A stretch of 64,000 nt of DNA, taken from contig NC_091051.1 in NCBI RefSeq assembly GCF_963966145.1, forward strand, positions 9,796,001 through 9,860,000, given 5' to 3'. Origin of the DNA: Tenebrio molitor. Taxonomy: Eukaryota > Arthropoda > Insecta > Coleoptera > Tenebrionidae. Below, in pieces: positions 36,506 to 48,738 of this stretch; positions within the stretch are counted from its first letter, which is position 1; every line of letters starts with the position of its first letter. A program made the translations under genes and the position numbers. A model generated the notes under the pieces. The model was not told where the DNA came from. It did not search any database and saw only the letters and a list, made by a program, of their open reading frames with translations.

Positions 36506-36711
36506 ATATTGGGTGTTCATTTAAAGTAGGCGTTGAAAAGTTTATTGTGAACGCACCACGGATTACAGATATCACAGATCAGTTGTTTAAACCTAACCTC
36601 ACTTTTTGCATTGTTTGTGTGCTTACTTTGCAGACTGACGAGTGTGGTGCGTTCACAATCGACTCTTCAATGCCAACTTTGAGGATACATTTAAATGAAC
36701 ACCCGATATAA
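36506..36711 (-). mobile_element. MITE family A, copy 5 (opposite orientation)
   Basis: It is bounded by attgggtgttcatttaaa and tttaaatgaacacccgat, the best-preserved pair of ends in the family. The interior blocks (cctaacctcac, ttgtttgtgtgc) are the reverse complement of those in copies 3 and 4. Length is about 206 bp. Confidence 0.88.
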
Positions 36712-39700
36712 AGAAATATTTAATATAAACGAGAATTGAACATACATATTGATTGACGATCAATGAAAAGCAATATTTTGAAAACTTCTAGAGTCAAGTT
36801 AAATTTTTGGATAAATTGGCGTCGAGTTTTGGCTGAAAGTAAAGTTTTTGTAGCTGTTTTTTAATAATGCTGGGACTCATCTTCACTGTTTATTTTTTCT
36901 AAATTTCCAAAAATTCTAAACGATGGTAAAAATATTACCATTTTGGCAAAATGCAATTTTTTAATATACTTTTTACTCCATTCTTTGCGATCTTTCTTGC
37001 TACTGTGATTTCATCAATAAAATGAAATCTTTACAATTCGATAAACGACAGATTTAACTGACTAAGTTTAACTGAATATTCCATACAATACAGATTAGCA
37101 TTTTTTGTTTAATCAAAACATTCTAAAATCTAAGTTGAAAACTTTATGAAGAAAGAAGTTAAATAGAAAACTTTTCTGTTATTTCATTTCATATTTGAAA
37201 CTGTCATAACTAACAGTACGAGCATCGAAGACTCTATTTTTGTTTCCACCCAATAATGATCACTCTCATGTTTCATAAAATATTTCTTTTAAAATTCCAC
37301 AAAAAGGCCCCATAGATTTTCATTCAAATTCAGAATGCCATTGGTCCTATATGCATTGGCTAAATTAGTACGTTTCAATTAATTTAATACAAAGGAGATT
37401 TTAAGTTCTTGCTCCAATAATGTCACTGCAAATCGCTACAGTAGGTAGTTTGTTATTTAAATTAAAACTTAAATTGTCTAAAAAAATGCAAATTACCGAC
37501 TTGCTGGTGAAAGAACTTCTTGCAATCTTTGTTTTATCAATTCTGTCTGACACTAATTAAAATTGAAGGACCATTTAGTATTGACTACAATAACACCTTC
37601 AATTTTCCTGATACCAAATACACTCTTTTGTAAATAAAAAAAAGGACATAGTCCCTGTGTTGTCAGCTTTCACAAAAAAGTGTGTTTGGTATCAGCAAAA
37701 TACATAAATATCATTCTTGTACTGTTGAATTATCAATTTTTTCAGTGAGTGTTCAGTTGTGGTTAGTTCCTTTTATGTCAATACATTGAAGGAAAATCAG
37801 GGTAATTCTATTTTTTCGTCCAAATAATTCTAGTATTCCCTCGAAATTTGAAATATTTTTAATTTGGAAGAAAGATCAAATAATCCGCAGGAAAATCTGG
37901 TAATACAGTAGTACATTACCTTGGACGTGGACGTGATTCCGCAAAATAAAATACAAGATCTATGGTTTATTAATTATTACTTTACAACTTCGAATATTTA
38001 AATTTTAAATATTATATTATTTATCATACAAGTTTTATAAGACAGCATATTGTCGCACACACGGGTTTAAAGCACGACGAGCATAGCGAGGAGGTAACAA
38101 GTGCGACAAAACGTTTTATAAAACGAGTGTAATACAGTATTTTTTTTACTTTGCTCTGTTAGTTTTATGAAAATTTCTATTTGAACGAAATTTCATTTCA
38201 CATTTTTGTCTATGACGTTTGGGTTGGTACTTCTGTTCTGATTGTTATGGTTTGATAACTGACGCTTGATTTTGTTGGATATTCAAGGTCCAGTAACCGA
38301 AATTACGCGATACTGCCAATATGACAAAAATAAAAGTTTCCAAAAACAGTATCGTAATAACCTTCATTAAAATACTGTTTTTGGGGTTTTAATAGATTCA
38401 TTAAAGACGCAAAGTAGAAAAAATGATGAGATCAGAGCACAGTAATTTAAATTATATTATGTTAGAATACTAGATTTATGTATTACATAACGCTTAAAGT
38501 TAAAAGTTAAATCAGTATCAAATTTACTTGATTTGCATTTTGATACACTGACCGCCGTGAATTTTTTATTTCCACTTGGTTAACGCACAAGCGGCTTTCA
38601 GAGACACCTGTAAAAATGTATTTGCTTAATTACCAAATTATTTATATACCTTGGTTTTATTCCTAGACGTCGGCTAACCAAGCAGAAGCCCAATAAAAAC
38701 TGACCTAAAAATCTTTTGCGTTTATGATAATTCCGCAAGTTGTCCAGTTTTTTAACACACATAAATGCCACAACATTTTAATCGAGCAGATGTCATCGGT
38801 TTTGGTTTAAGTATGCGGACAGGTGGAAATTACCATGTACATAATAAACAAATTATTTGTATCAGAGCACCGTATCGTAAAGCATAAAAGTGAAAGTTGA
38901 AAAAGATTTGCAAGACGTTACCGCCGTGCAGATATAGTGAGATTATGCGTGTAAACGACGTCCTGGATCGCAGACCGTTTATGCGTCATTATAATTGAAT
39001 TAAGATTGCATAATGGTATTAAGTGCAAGACTTCCTTGCAGCAGGTCCGTTTTTCGTCGCCTCCAATCAGCTGCGTCGAAAAGTAAAGCACGAGTGTTGA
39101 GTTACAGATCCACACAAAAACTTTATCGTTAGTGAGCTTCTCTGATTTGTTGTTTCACACGGAAAAAACGTAATTGGTGGTCGATTTAATCGAATCATTA
39201 TAACAACTTGTATCTTGTGCTAACTAACAAGGTTCCAGACAAAATATCGAAAAACTCGTAACGCTCTTGTCTATCAAAGCAGAAAATTACATTGTCTCGT
39301 TTATCTCATCTCGTGGCAAAAACTGACTCTTTTGTTTAGACGGTGAGTATTTTCGTTTGAACGTCACAACTCTAGACCTATTCTATGAACGGACCCCCAA
39401 CACACAATGAAGGAGCTGCGAGCTTCATAAACTATTAAGAAATGTTTTGTGCTTCATCACCCAAGAATGTTAACATTTGATTTTTAGTAACCTAATACGT
39501 TAACAAGGGACTGAAAATATCATTTGACTTTTATTCTGTTTGTTAAGTTAGACGGAAACGATTTTTTCCCAGGTACGACAAAAGAATAAAGTATTGGTTT
39601 ACGCACATTTTTCGAAGGACTTTTACTTTCAATTTTAATTAATTAAGACCAATGGCAGATGGTCATTCCGGAAACTGCTTTGTAAAATTGTTGTAAATAC

Positions 39701-40679
39701 CTGTTGGTGATAAAGATTCTTTGAATCTTACGCAATGATATTCACAAATCCTGCTTCGCACGTGTACTGCCGATGATTTCGCCTTTTATAGTAAAACCGA
39801 CGTCTGGATGTTAAGAGCGGCTTTAATTATTAAACAGATGTGCAAAATTATTAATAAGAAAAAATGCTGCATTTTTTGCGGCTTTCGTTAAGTGAGAATG
39901 TTTAAATGTCATAGCGAACACATTTCGACCTGAATGTATCTGATTACATACGTGCAAGGTGCTACACATGTTCCCTTACATAAATGTTCCAAAAAAAGGT
40001 ATAAATAATGGAAGCCGGCAAGTAATTTATTAAAATAAAATTCATTCCGTTAAAGAATATCACACGTTTTTTCCTTGAATAAAAAGTCTGTACCAGGGTT
40101 TTTTGTAACCGCTACCATGAACTAAATCAGCTGTAAATTTTTAATTAATGATACTTAAGATGAATTTTTTTAAATATGTACAAGCAAATTAAAATAAATT
40201 TTGTATTCAACGTTGTTTTTACTCTTTATGAAACAGGAATTAAATAAATACATTGTACTGGGATTCGATGTCATGCATTTCTTTAATTTTTGGCTATTTC
40301 TACTTAAATTGAACTCAAAATAATGACAAAGTTTACCACACTAGTGTAGCAAAATAACACTTTATGGCACTATGTAATTTGACTGGTAAAAAGTTGCGTC
40401 TTCATCCGTATCGTATACATATATGGTTTATTTTCGCAGTGGTAACAAATGCGTGAAAAATAAAAATGTCTCAAGCTTCCTACTTTGATAATACTATTTT
40501 TTTCCATTTCCTAATTATTTCGTAAGATAATGATTAGTACTAATACTAGTAGTAAAATTGACAGGTTACGATAGCAATATCACTTAATTAACTAGACTTT
40601 CGGTACGGTATTTTTTTTTAATTTTATGGTTTGTTTGGTTTGAATGAGATAGACTAATAGAGGTCACTAAGCAAAATAT
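36712..40679. other. Noncoding spacer containing one palindrome
   Basis: Apart from the palindrome at 38027-38132, no gene or element was recognized. The minus-strand frame at 38918-39115 has no recognizable domain. Confidence 0.45.
38027..38132. repeat. Long imperfect palindrome, locus 3
   Basis: The left arm acaagttttataagacag, continuing tattgtcgcaca, pairs with the right arm tgcgacaaaacgttttat, continuing aaaacgagtg. The centre reads gcacgacgagcatagcgagg. Arms are about 35 bp and are not shared with the other palindromes. Confidence 0.7.
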
Positions 40680-40937
40680 ATTGGGTGATTCAAAATGATG
40701 GTGGATAAATATGGCAACTATGTTCGAAAATGTATGTGGCAACTGTGTGGGTGGGGTATAGTTGACATTTGGTATGACGTTTCATACGCGTGGATTTGAT
40801 TTTTTTTATTGCACATTAACTTGACAGTTTTCAAAATTACGCGACTATAAACTGTCCTATCCTACCTACAGAGTTGCCACATAAATTTTCATACATAGTT
40901 GCCATACTTATCCACAATCATTTTGAGTCACCTAATA
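40680..40937. mobile_element. MITE family B, copy 1 (complete)
   Basis: The left end attgggtgattcaaaatg leads through gtggataaatatggcaac. The right end mirrors it: gttgccatacttatccac, then aatcattttgagtcac. The arms are about 85 bp including tgtggcaactgtgtggg. Length is 258 bp. Other copies are at 51959 (split) and 56825. No coding capacity. Confidence 0.88.
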
Positions 40938-41907
40938 GAAAGCTTTACAAAACTGTTGCCCATTTGCTCGGAAAAACAACAGTTATTAATGTAATTTTTT
41001 TATATTAAATACTTTTTGTTTGGCGGAATTTCGGACAAAGTTGCAAAGAAGGAAGGAGATTGATCACTTTTAAATAAAGATTAATAAGGAAACTTGTATT
41101 ATTTATAAATGAAAAACAATTTGGACATTTCTGAGAAACCACAGTTTTTTGAAAATGTTGTCCCAGACCTTTAACAACAATACAAAATTTGCAATGTTTT
41201 TCTACTAAGATCAGAAAAAAAAACTTGTACAACAAAAAAAAATTGTTTGTATTTTTATTTTCAATTGAGAATTTATTAGAATTCCTTAACAAGGCAATAA
41301 ATTTGGTTTGTTAATAAATTCAAAAATAATTACATAACATTTTTTACAATGCAAATATTTCCGATAATAATGCGGAATAATAATAATGGAAAAGTGCCCC
41401 GAATGTTTGCAGCGTTGAATAGTAAGGGAAATTTTAAAATAAATAAATTTTATTTATTTATTTTACTTATTTTATAAACATTTTACTTAAAAGACCTTGA
41501 CATTCCAATGAGGAATATTTAATTTTTTTATCGTGAATTAATGTTTCAGATTCCATCTTCTTCTGTTTCATCTCATCAGACCTGGATTCTATTGGAGAAA
41601 ACTCATTTGAATATTCAGCACTTCTCATAAAACCAGAGTTTATAACATTTTGGCTGTGAAATATGGACGAAGAATATAAGTTCTGCTCTAACCACCGTAT
41701 GAAGTCCCCAAAAAGTTTTGGATAAAGCAGCTAATACGACACAACTCTATAGATTAGAAGATTTCGAAACTTTCACATCAGGCTAATTTAAGATAATTAT
41801 TTATAATAGTAAAAATTATGTTTATTTTACATCATTTAACTTGGTGTTTTATCTATACCTTGATAAGAATAGTATCATTTCACTGCTTTCTAAATTATAT
41901 GTAAGTA

Positions 41908-41932
41908 CACTATCGGACAAAAGTAAAGCAAC
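41908..41932 (+). repeat. Tc1-like left outer end repeat
   Basis: Motif cactatcggacaaaagtaaa followed by gcaac, directly after the TA target. It is probably a transposase-binding end. Confidence 0.9.
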
Positions 41933-42109
41933 TTCAAAAAAGAAAAGGAAAAAATTCAATATTTTATATTTAAATGGCAGAAATACAAACAAATTCTAAT
42001 TACTTTTTAAATCCCAAGTAGGCGGCTGTCACCTGTGATAACTAATCGTTTATAATATTAACACAAAGCAATTTAAGAAATTTTATTATCGAAAGTACAC
42101 ACCGTTTAT

Positions 42110-42127
42110 GCGACAAAAGTAAAGCAA
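42110..42127 (+). repeat. Tc1-like left inner direct repeat
   Basis: Motif gcgacaaaagtaaagcaa repeats the outer end about 200 bp inward in the same direction. Confidence 0.85.
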
Positions 42128-42223
42128 TACTTTGAATTTTTCGTAAAATAAAGGTCTTTCCTTGAAGTAAGAACTAAAATATTCCAATTTATCATTGTTA
42201 GTTATTTCCACATAATTTTAGTC

Positions 42224-43262
42224 ATGCCACGAGGCATCCCTATCTGTAAAGAATTAAAGCAGATGGTAATAAATGCCCATCTAGAGAGAAAAAAACAGTC
42301 TGCTATTTTAAAACAGTTTCTTTTGCCGAAATACAGTGTGTCAAAAATAATGTCTACTTACAACGAATGAGGACACTTAGACAAAAGTCCAAAATCAGCA
42401 AGACCCAGAAAAACTACTATTTTAATGGATAGACGGATTAAAAGAATGTCTCAAAATGATCCATGGTTACCTGCACCGCGGATTATTGCAGAAATTCCGG
42501 AAATTCTGGTTAGTCCAAGAACAATTCAACGAAGATTAATAGAAGCAAAATTGTTTAGTCGACGTCCAGTGAAAAAGCCCCTTGTTTCTAGAAGAAACAG
42601 ATTAGCTAGGCTTGCATTTGCACGAGAGCAAATTAACTGGACCATACACGATTGGAAAAAAGTCTTATTTAGCGATGAAACTCGCTATAAAATGTACAGT
42701 TCTGACGGAATGAAACGTGTAAGACGACCAGTTAACACCAGAATACCAGATTCAATCTCAAGTACGTTACACCTACAATTAAACATGGAGGGGGGAGTGT
42801 TTTCTTATCGGGCTGTTTTTCGTGGAATGGAGTAGGCCCCTTGCACCGTATTGAGGGAATCATTGATAGATATTTTGTTTATCGGGACATTCTGCAAAAT
42901 GTAATGCTACCATATGCAGAATGGGAAATGCTTTTGCGTTTAGTGTTTCAACATGATAACGACCATAAACACACACACACACGACACACACGCGACTTGT
43001 TCGGGAATGGTTTCACAATAACAATGCTGAGATTTTGCAGTGACCACCACAGTCTCCAGATCTCAACCTGATCGAAAACTTATGGGACGAGGTAGAACGT
43101 CGAATTCGCACAACTCGGTTTCCTAATACACAGGCATTGCTTGAAAAAATTAATGAAATTTGGGCAAATCTTCCAGACAATACCATTCAAAATTTGATTT
43201 CCTCAATGCCACGGCGCTGTAGAGCGATTATAAGTAGTAATGGATATTCCATTAATTATTAG
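42224..43262 (+). pseudogene. Tc1-like transposase pseudogene (DDE)
   Basis: The frame starts at ATG 42224 (MPRGIPICKELK). The N-terminal helix-turn-helix region is followed by SPRTIQRRLIEA, then the first catalytic Asp in VLFSDETRYK, the second in FQHDNDHKHT, and the Glu in QSPDLNLIENLWDE. Disruptions are a TGA at 42368, a frameshift near 42790-42800, another near 43005 and a TGA in place of Trp at about 43047. A CA-repeat expansion follows the DNDHKHT motif. The C-terminus ends with SSNGYSINY and a stop at 43260. Reading-frame pieces were traced by family similarity. At about 346 codons the length fits Tc1 transposases. Confidence 0.9.
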
Positions 43263-43340
43263 AGTAGTAATTGTTATTTTTTAATGTTCTTTTTAATTGT
43301 TGTTTTCGATTAGTTAAATAAAATCATCTTGTATAGAAGT

Positions 43341-43360
43341 GTTGCTCTACTTTTGTCGCA
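43341..43360 (-). repeat. Tc1-like right inner direct repeat
   Basis: gttgctctacttttgtcgca is the inverse of the left inner repeat and lies about 200 bp from the right end. Confidence 0.85.
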
Positions 43361-43534
43361 ATGATTTTTTCAGTAATTTTTAATATTAACATTTTTGAAG
43401 CCAAACTATGCAGAAATTGTACCATTTTTGTCTGAAGCATTACTTAACTTAAGAGATGGTAATTCATTATAATTAATTTAAAAAATCTCCAAATTCTAAA
43501 ACTATTTTTTAGTTACAATAGAAACAACAATTTT

Positions 43535-43559
43535 GTTGCTCTACTTTTGTCCAATAGTG
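43535..43559 (-). repeat. Tc1-like right outer end repeat
   Basis: gttgctctacttttgtccaa followed by tagtg, then the TA target duplication. It pairs with the left outer end. Confidence 0.9.
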
Positions 43560-43862
43560 TATATGGCCATTGAAACAGCTGTTTGATTTTGTTCATACAG
43601 GGTGACTTTGAAAGTTGTGGAGATATTTTAACTAGTGATAGAACTCCACAATACGTAACGATTGAGCCAATAATGCCTTATACAAATTATAAGGCTGAAA
43701 GTTTTTCAAATAAAGTTTGGGAGCCGCTGAATTTTATGAAAAAATGGGTCAAAAAAATCATAGTAGACTTTTTTTGTTGTCGTTTCATTCAAAATTGCTT
43801 CATTTTGACAAAAACCTCAATTTAAATCACAAAAAGCTTTCACCAACCTCGAGAAAACTAAT

Positions 43863-44069
43863 ATGGTTTTGATCCGTGGACATTCAGAGCTAGGACGACA
43901 AATCTACCGTGAAAGTTTTCCTGAAAGGATACTTCCCAATGCACGAAACCTTTGTAAACGTTGTGCAGCATCTTCGCGATTTTGGGTGTTACGAAGTGAA
44001 GAAGCGCGACTTGGCCGGCAACGAGAAGATCGCATTTTAGTTGCAGAACTTGAAATTCTTCACGATTGA
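43863..44069 (+). pseudogene. DUF4817-like helix-turn-helix transposon protein fragment
   Basis: The frame reads MVLIRGHSELGRQIYRESFP followed by ERILPNARN. It then continues as FVNVVQHLRDFG only in the next frame, so a frameshift lies near 43950. The pattern (short helix, R-x-Y-x-x-x-x-P, LPNAR, then FVNVV-LRD) resembles the DUF4817 DNA-binding domain carried by many insect transposon-derived proteins. That is a family-level recollection without a search. Downstream sequence gives only short pieces. A cagggtgactttgaaagt motif near 43599 could be its left terminus, but no matching right end was found. It directly follows the Tc1-like element. Confidence 0.55.
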
Positions 44070-46690
44070 AAACTAGCCACGAACCCGTACGCAGCAAATC
44101 ATCTGTTATTAATAATTATAAAAGGAAATAACAGTGAAGAAACACTTGACTCAAACAGATACACACTTTTAGTTAAATGTTTGAATATTTGTTAAAATCG
44201 AAAGAGAAAATAAAATGTACTTTTTTTGTTTAGTTTTAGACAAGCGTAAACGTAATTAAACTGGTCCCGTGTTCGATAAATATTTTGGTGTGTAAGTTTT
44301 CATTGTTTTCTGATAAGATAGTTTAGACTTTTATACGTCGGTAATAAAACGCTTTCATAAAAGTTTTTATTCTACCTTAAGAGTAGATTCTATCTTGTAT
44401 TCGAATAGCGTTTTATCGCTTCTTTCTTGTAAACAGAAGATAATTTAAAAAAGATCTTATTACATCATTAAATCTTGGCGTCCCACGGACCCACTTTGAT
44501 TTTTTGAATCAGTGCATCCGACTCCATTGACACCCCTTCGGCGCACTTATTTATATTATTAAAGCAAGTTTGGATAGATATATTGTTGTAAGGTTTAACT
44601 GCAGTGTGTGTCGCGAAATTTATGGTCGGTCGGTTCGGTGTTCCAAAAAAAGTTTGACTTCTCGTATGTATGTCAATAATAATAAAGCCACACCGCGAGG
44701 GCTTCTTCTTATTATGTCCCATATATTATCAGCACCTACTCGTCCCACTTATAAAAAACCGGTATAAAATTTAAACATAGTTTATTGTGTTGGAGCGATT
44801 TAACATGAACTTCCACATAAAGATTTTGCGCCTTTAATAATTCACACTGGCCGACATTAATCCTTTAAAGCCATACGTTATCCCACTGGAGCTTAAAATT
44901 TCAACGGTATTCAAAAGGCGCCATTTATCAAAAATAATTCGCGCACTAACTAGATGACTATATTAAAAGACAGATCTGCGATAATTTACCGCTTTGTTTA
45001 TTCCCCGGGTGAGAATTTCGCGGTGGAAATGTTCCACAGTTTAAACAAGGCTGGATACTAAATCTCGGAGGTGTATCATTACGGCAGGTCGAGACAACTA
45101 TATCTGGTGCAGCAAAGGATACACTCTGTCAAAGTGTCTAACCGTCTTGTATTTTACAATGCTCATTGTGCTCCTTATTTATGACTACTCATCGAAGTCG
45201 GCTGTGCAATCATATTCCTCTAACCTGCAATTAAGGAAGCTGTAAAGAGCTCTTCTTATTATAACCGTGAGCTTTGCCTCAACATAACACTTATAATCAC
45301 ATAACCGATCGTTCGACCTTTGATGGCCGGACGCGTAATCATTTACCTTACCTCAATCTCGGATTAACGCTATTAATTTTAATGTCTTGCTAAAACGCTA
45401 ATGTTATCCATTGTCTAATATCAATAAACCCGTGTTCATCAACGAGACACGTTGTTACAAATCGTCTTTACACCGCAGAAGGCTGTCCAAACCAAACTCG
45501 ATTATATACCATAAACTTAACAAGTTATTCGTTGGTGCGTGGTGTGGTGCGAGCATCACGAAACAAAACAGTCCATCCCAGTAATTTCAACTTAATGATC
45601 TTCATATAGACATTTTACTCTTTCAATGGTCGCTAACTAAGTAGAAGCAGTTAAAACGATCGTTAAAGTTCAGAACGGAGATTATGACTTCACTAGCCAC
45701 CGGCAATTAGATAAAAGTTAATGCACTCATTTCATAAGTGATTGATTGTAAACGCTGAAACTGAAAGAGTCGTTTTGTTTGCTTTTTCAAAATTGCAAGC
45801 AAGCGGTCTGGTTTCATGGCATTAACATCACGCACGAACTCTAATGAATTCAATCAATTTCTGCAAAAATTACGAAATGCTACTAGGATCTGTAATTTTG
45901 AAGCGCCGTACGAGGGTGGTTCGCTGTTTGTTGCCCCCGACCAAGAAGACCTTGATTGGCAAATGAAGAAGAAATCATCGTATGATTATTAATTGACAAT
46001 AGGTGTATACGCACCATATTTAAGAAACTGTTGATCAGTTGTTCAGCACTTGGGATTGTTTGAGCAAAAGCTACTCTTCACTTCGTACCCTTTCTTCTAT
46101 GTAAATCCGAAATAGTCAACGCCGCTTTAGAAGAGTTTCACTTCCAACGTGGCTAACACATTAGGTACTATGCTAGAATTTCCTCTCTCTCTCTCTCTCT
46201 GGTGCAAAAACTAAAAGATCGGATCTTCGTTTTTCGTTATTAGACACGACATATCTACTTAGAATATCAAAGCATATTCCAGGAGTGACTTCTGAGACAA
46301 ATTTTGAAAGATCTGTCACGGTGGATGAAACGTTAAAATATGGAATGGGTAGAACACCTGTTGAAAGTTTTGTATCACCACATCAGCAGGAAAGTTGTCG
46401 GAACAGTTCTTTGAGATTCTGAAGAGTGGACAAAAAGAAGAAGAAAAAAATTGAGACGACCTTAATGTCCCATCAAAACGAAGGTCCGGCTCATAAGATT
46501 TGCATTTTCAAGGCTCTTATTTTTAATACCTCTTTCAAGTATTGATTTAAGCCTTCAGTTCACTGTGATTACTGTTTTTGAAAATAATAAAAGTACCAAT
46601 TTTCCGGACCATAAAGCAGTAATGATGGAGGTAAAAGGGTACCTAGAGGTACGCAAAATAGTTTTTCCATGATCATTGAATTTCAGTGGT
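44070..46690. other. Noncoding spacer with a CT microsatellite
   Basis: No supported gene. It contains nine CT units at 46183-46200. Short frames at 44468-44722 and 44570-44767 overlap on opposite strands and have no recognizable domain. Confidence 0.45.
46183..46200. repeat. CT dinucleotide microsatellite (9 units)
   Basis: A perfect run of nine CT units. Confidence 0.95.
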
Positions 46691-46765
46691 CTTTGCTCAC
46701 TGAAAATACTGAGCAAACATGGCAATTGAATCACTAGTGAGGAAAAAATATTTTCTCACTAGCGT
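46691..46765. repeat. Two adjacent short hairpins
   Basis: At 46691-46718, ctttgctcactg pairs with tactgagcaaac. At 46731-46765, tcactagtgagg pairs with ttctcactagcgtg around an A/T-rich loop. The arms are shorter than those of the main palindrome series, and the CGAG-type centre is absent. Confidence 0.55.
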
Positions 46766-47361
46766 GCAAAGTGAATGTTTTGCGAGTTTGTCGATAGAGG
46801 GCGCCAAATATGTTGTACTGAAAGTTTTCTTAATCTGTTTGACATATTTAAACTTTTAACCTGTTATTTAGATTTCAATTGACGAAAAAACGTGTACGTA
46901 GCTTGGGGTAAACTTTCTGAAAAAATTCATGCTAAATGCATTATGTGTTGGTATCACTAATTAAATTAAAATCAGTAAACCAATCACAAACACGCAAAGC
47001 CTAACAACATAACCTCTTTTGTTTGGAATTTTGTTGAGCCACGTTTTGTTGTGAGAAACTGTTTTCGTGAGTTCCCTGTCGAGCTAATTTTGTAGAAGTT
47101 ATTGTTTCAGTGATTTTAACAGTTGCAGATAGATAATGTACAGTTTACGTTAATATAATCTCATTTTTTACTCTTGTCATGTTTTTGTGGTTTTAATTTA
47201 TTTACATTAAAAAATAGTCATTTGCGGCATAATAAGATGTAAGCAGCAGGTTAAAGCGATGATTTAAATACACTTACTGCAATTAACTCAAAAAGTGACA
47301 AAAAAAATGCTGCCCGAAATTTCATTCCGCGACTTTATTTTATGATCATGAAAAAAATCAG

Positions 47362-47486
47362 ATTCAACACACATGAGCAAACGTGCATTTAATCACTCGT
47401 ACGGGTGAGGTCCTCGCCTTCGGCTCAGACGCCCAACTTCCGTACTCGTGATTAAATGCACTACTTTGCTCACTTGTATTGAAAAT
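47362..47486. repeat. Long imperfect palindrome, locus 4
   Basis: The left arm attcaacacacatgagcaaa, then gtgcatttaatcactcg, pairs with the right arm cgtgattaaatgcacta followed by tttgctcacttgtattgaa. Arms are about 45 bp. The centre on the minus strand is gtctgagccgaaggcgagga. No coding frame is present. Confidence 0.8.
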
Positions 47487-48443
47487 AGCTATTTTCTAAG
47501 GGAATTAAAACCTTTCAATATTCAACTTTTTTCCGTACAACCTGGTAAGCGTTGTCATAGAGATGTTTGGCGGGAAAACGTTCCTGATTTCTTCATAACA
47601 GGGAACAAATTAAATTAATGAAAAGAATGCTAAGTGTGGCTCACAGTCGACTTTCGACAGGCGTTTTTTTTTAGTTCAGGTTGTTAAATTTTTGCCTGGT
47701 AATAACTGGGTTAAAAAATTCTCATAAGCCAACCGCTTCCTTATTATTACCAACACAACGTTTCGAATTTATATACGAAGTAATTCTGGAAAAAAATTAT
47801 TTTAGCGGTATCTGTAGAGGTATCTCATCATTTATCTCAAATTGTTCTTGATTCCGAAATGTTTTATAAAAATAACTCCTTTACAGGAAAAATTTCATAA
47901 CTCTCAGTGACATCAATCCATCCGTTATTCACATGGGTGGGCTTCATCTTTCTTCACAGTCTTCTGGCCTCTCAGGAATTTCCGTAATAACATCGAGAAC
48001 TTGTATATTTGTTAATTTGTACAAATATTATCACTATTACTCATATGACACAAAAATGTTTAGTTGACAATTCTTAATGTTATTCATAACAATCACAATA
48101 AATTTTCTGGCCTCGTTTCTGAATAAAAAATAAATATTCAAAGAACTGTACCTAACTTTGTTTCCGTTAGTTTCATAGTAGAATAGGACAAATATATGAA
48201 TGATTCATTCATTTTCTTTGCTATACGGGTTTGCATGAATGTGACATTATAAATAATACAGCCTAAAATTAATTATGTAATAATTTATTCCAGAAATAAG
48301 CTACGTGTATCTTAAATTTCTTTTTATATAATTGATTCAAAAAATTGAAATTCACGCATAGTTATCTGTGCATGAAGTGGGTCATTTTCTTACGTGTCTT
48401 TCTTTTTACATTGTTAGTAAGATCGAAACCATAGAAACCATAC

Positions 48444-48510
48444 AAAACAGTGTGTGAAATGCAATTTCACGCATACGACTATTTCTGTTTTTCATTTCAC
48501 GCACTGTTTT
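48444..48510. repeat. Short palindrome (18-bp arms)
   Basis: aaaacagtgtgtgaaatg pairs with catttcacgcactgtttt with one mismatch. The centre contains caatttcacgcatacg and lacks the CGAG-type core. Confidence 0.7.
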
Positions 48511-48616
48511 TTATTAGTTACCTAGCAATATGGTCACTGCATTGAAACTTCAGAGTTCCTTCAAAAATTTGAATTTTTAATTTCAATTTTTTGAATCAAT
48601 TATAGAAAAAATATTG

Positions 48617-48738
48617 TTTATATTTCGTGCGCGAAGATGTTTTTGTGCATTCAAAGGCTTATACTGCCTCGACCTTCGTCTCGGCGTAAAAGACCTTTTC
48701 ATGCACAAAAAACACTCTCTTCGCGCACTTAATATAAA
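48617..48738. repeat. Long imperfect palindrome, locus 5
   Basis: The left arm tttatatttcgtgcgcgaag, then atgtttttgtgca, pairs with the right arm tgcacaaaaaacactct followed by cttcgcgcacttaatataaa. Arms are about 45 bp. The centre on the minus strand is acgccgagacgaaggtcgag. Confidence 0.82.

Larger units (their letters stand above)
41908..43559 (+). mobile_element. Tc1-like DNA transposon, degenerate, with paired direct repeats at each end
   Basis: The outer ends are cactatcggacaaaagtaaa on the left and, on the other strand, cactattggacaaaagtaga on the right. They are flanked by TA at 41906-41907 and 43560-43561, the Tc1/mariner target duplication. A second copy of the end motif lies inside each end: gcgacaaaagtaaagcaa at about 42110 and gttgctctacttttgtcg at 43341. 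Two direct repeats per end of about 200 bp is the IR/DR layout known from several Tc1-like elements. The 1652-bp length is normal, but the transposase is broken, so the copy is inactive. Confidence 0.93.
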
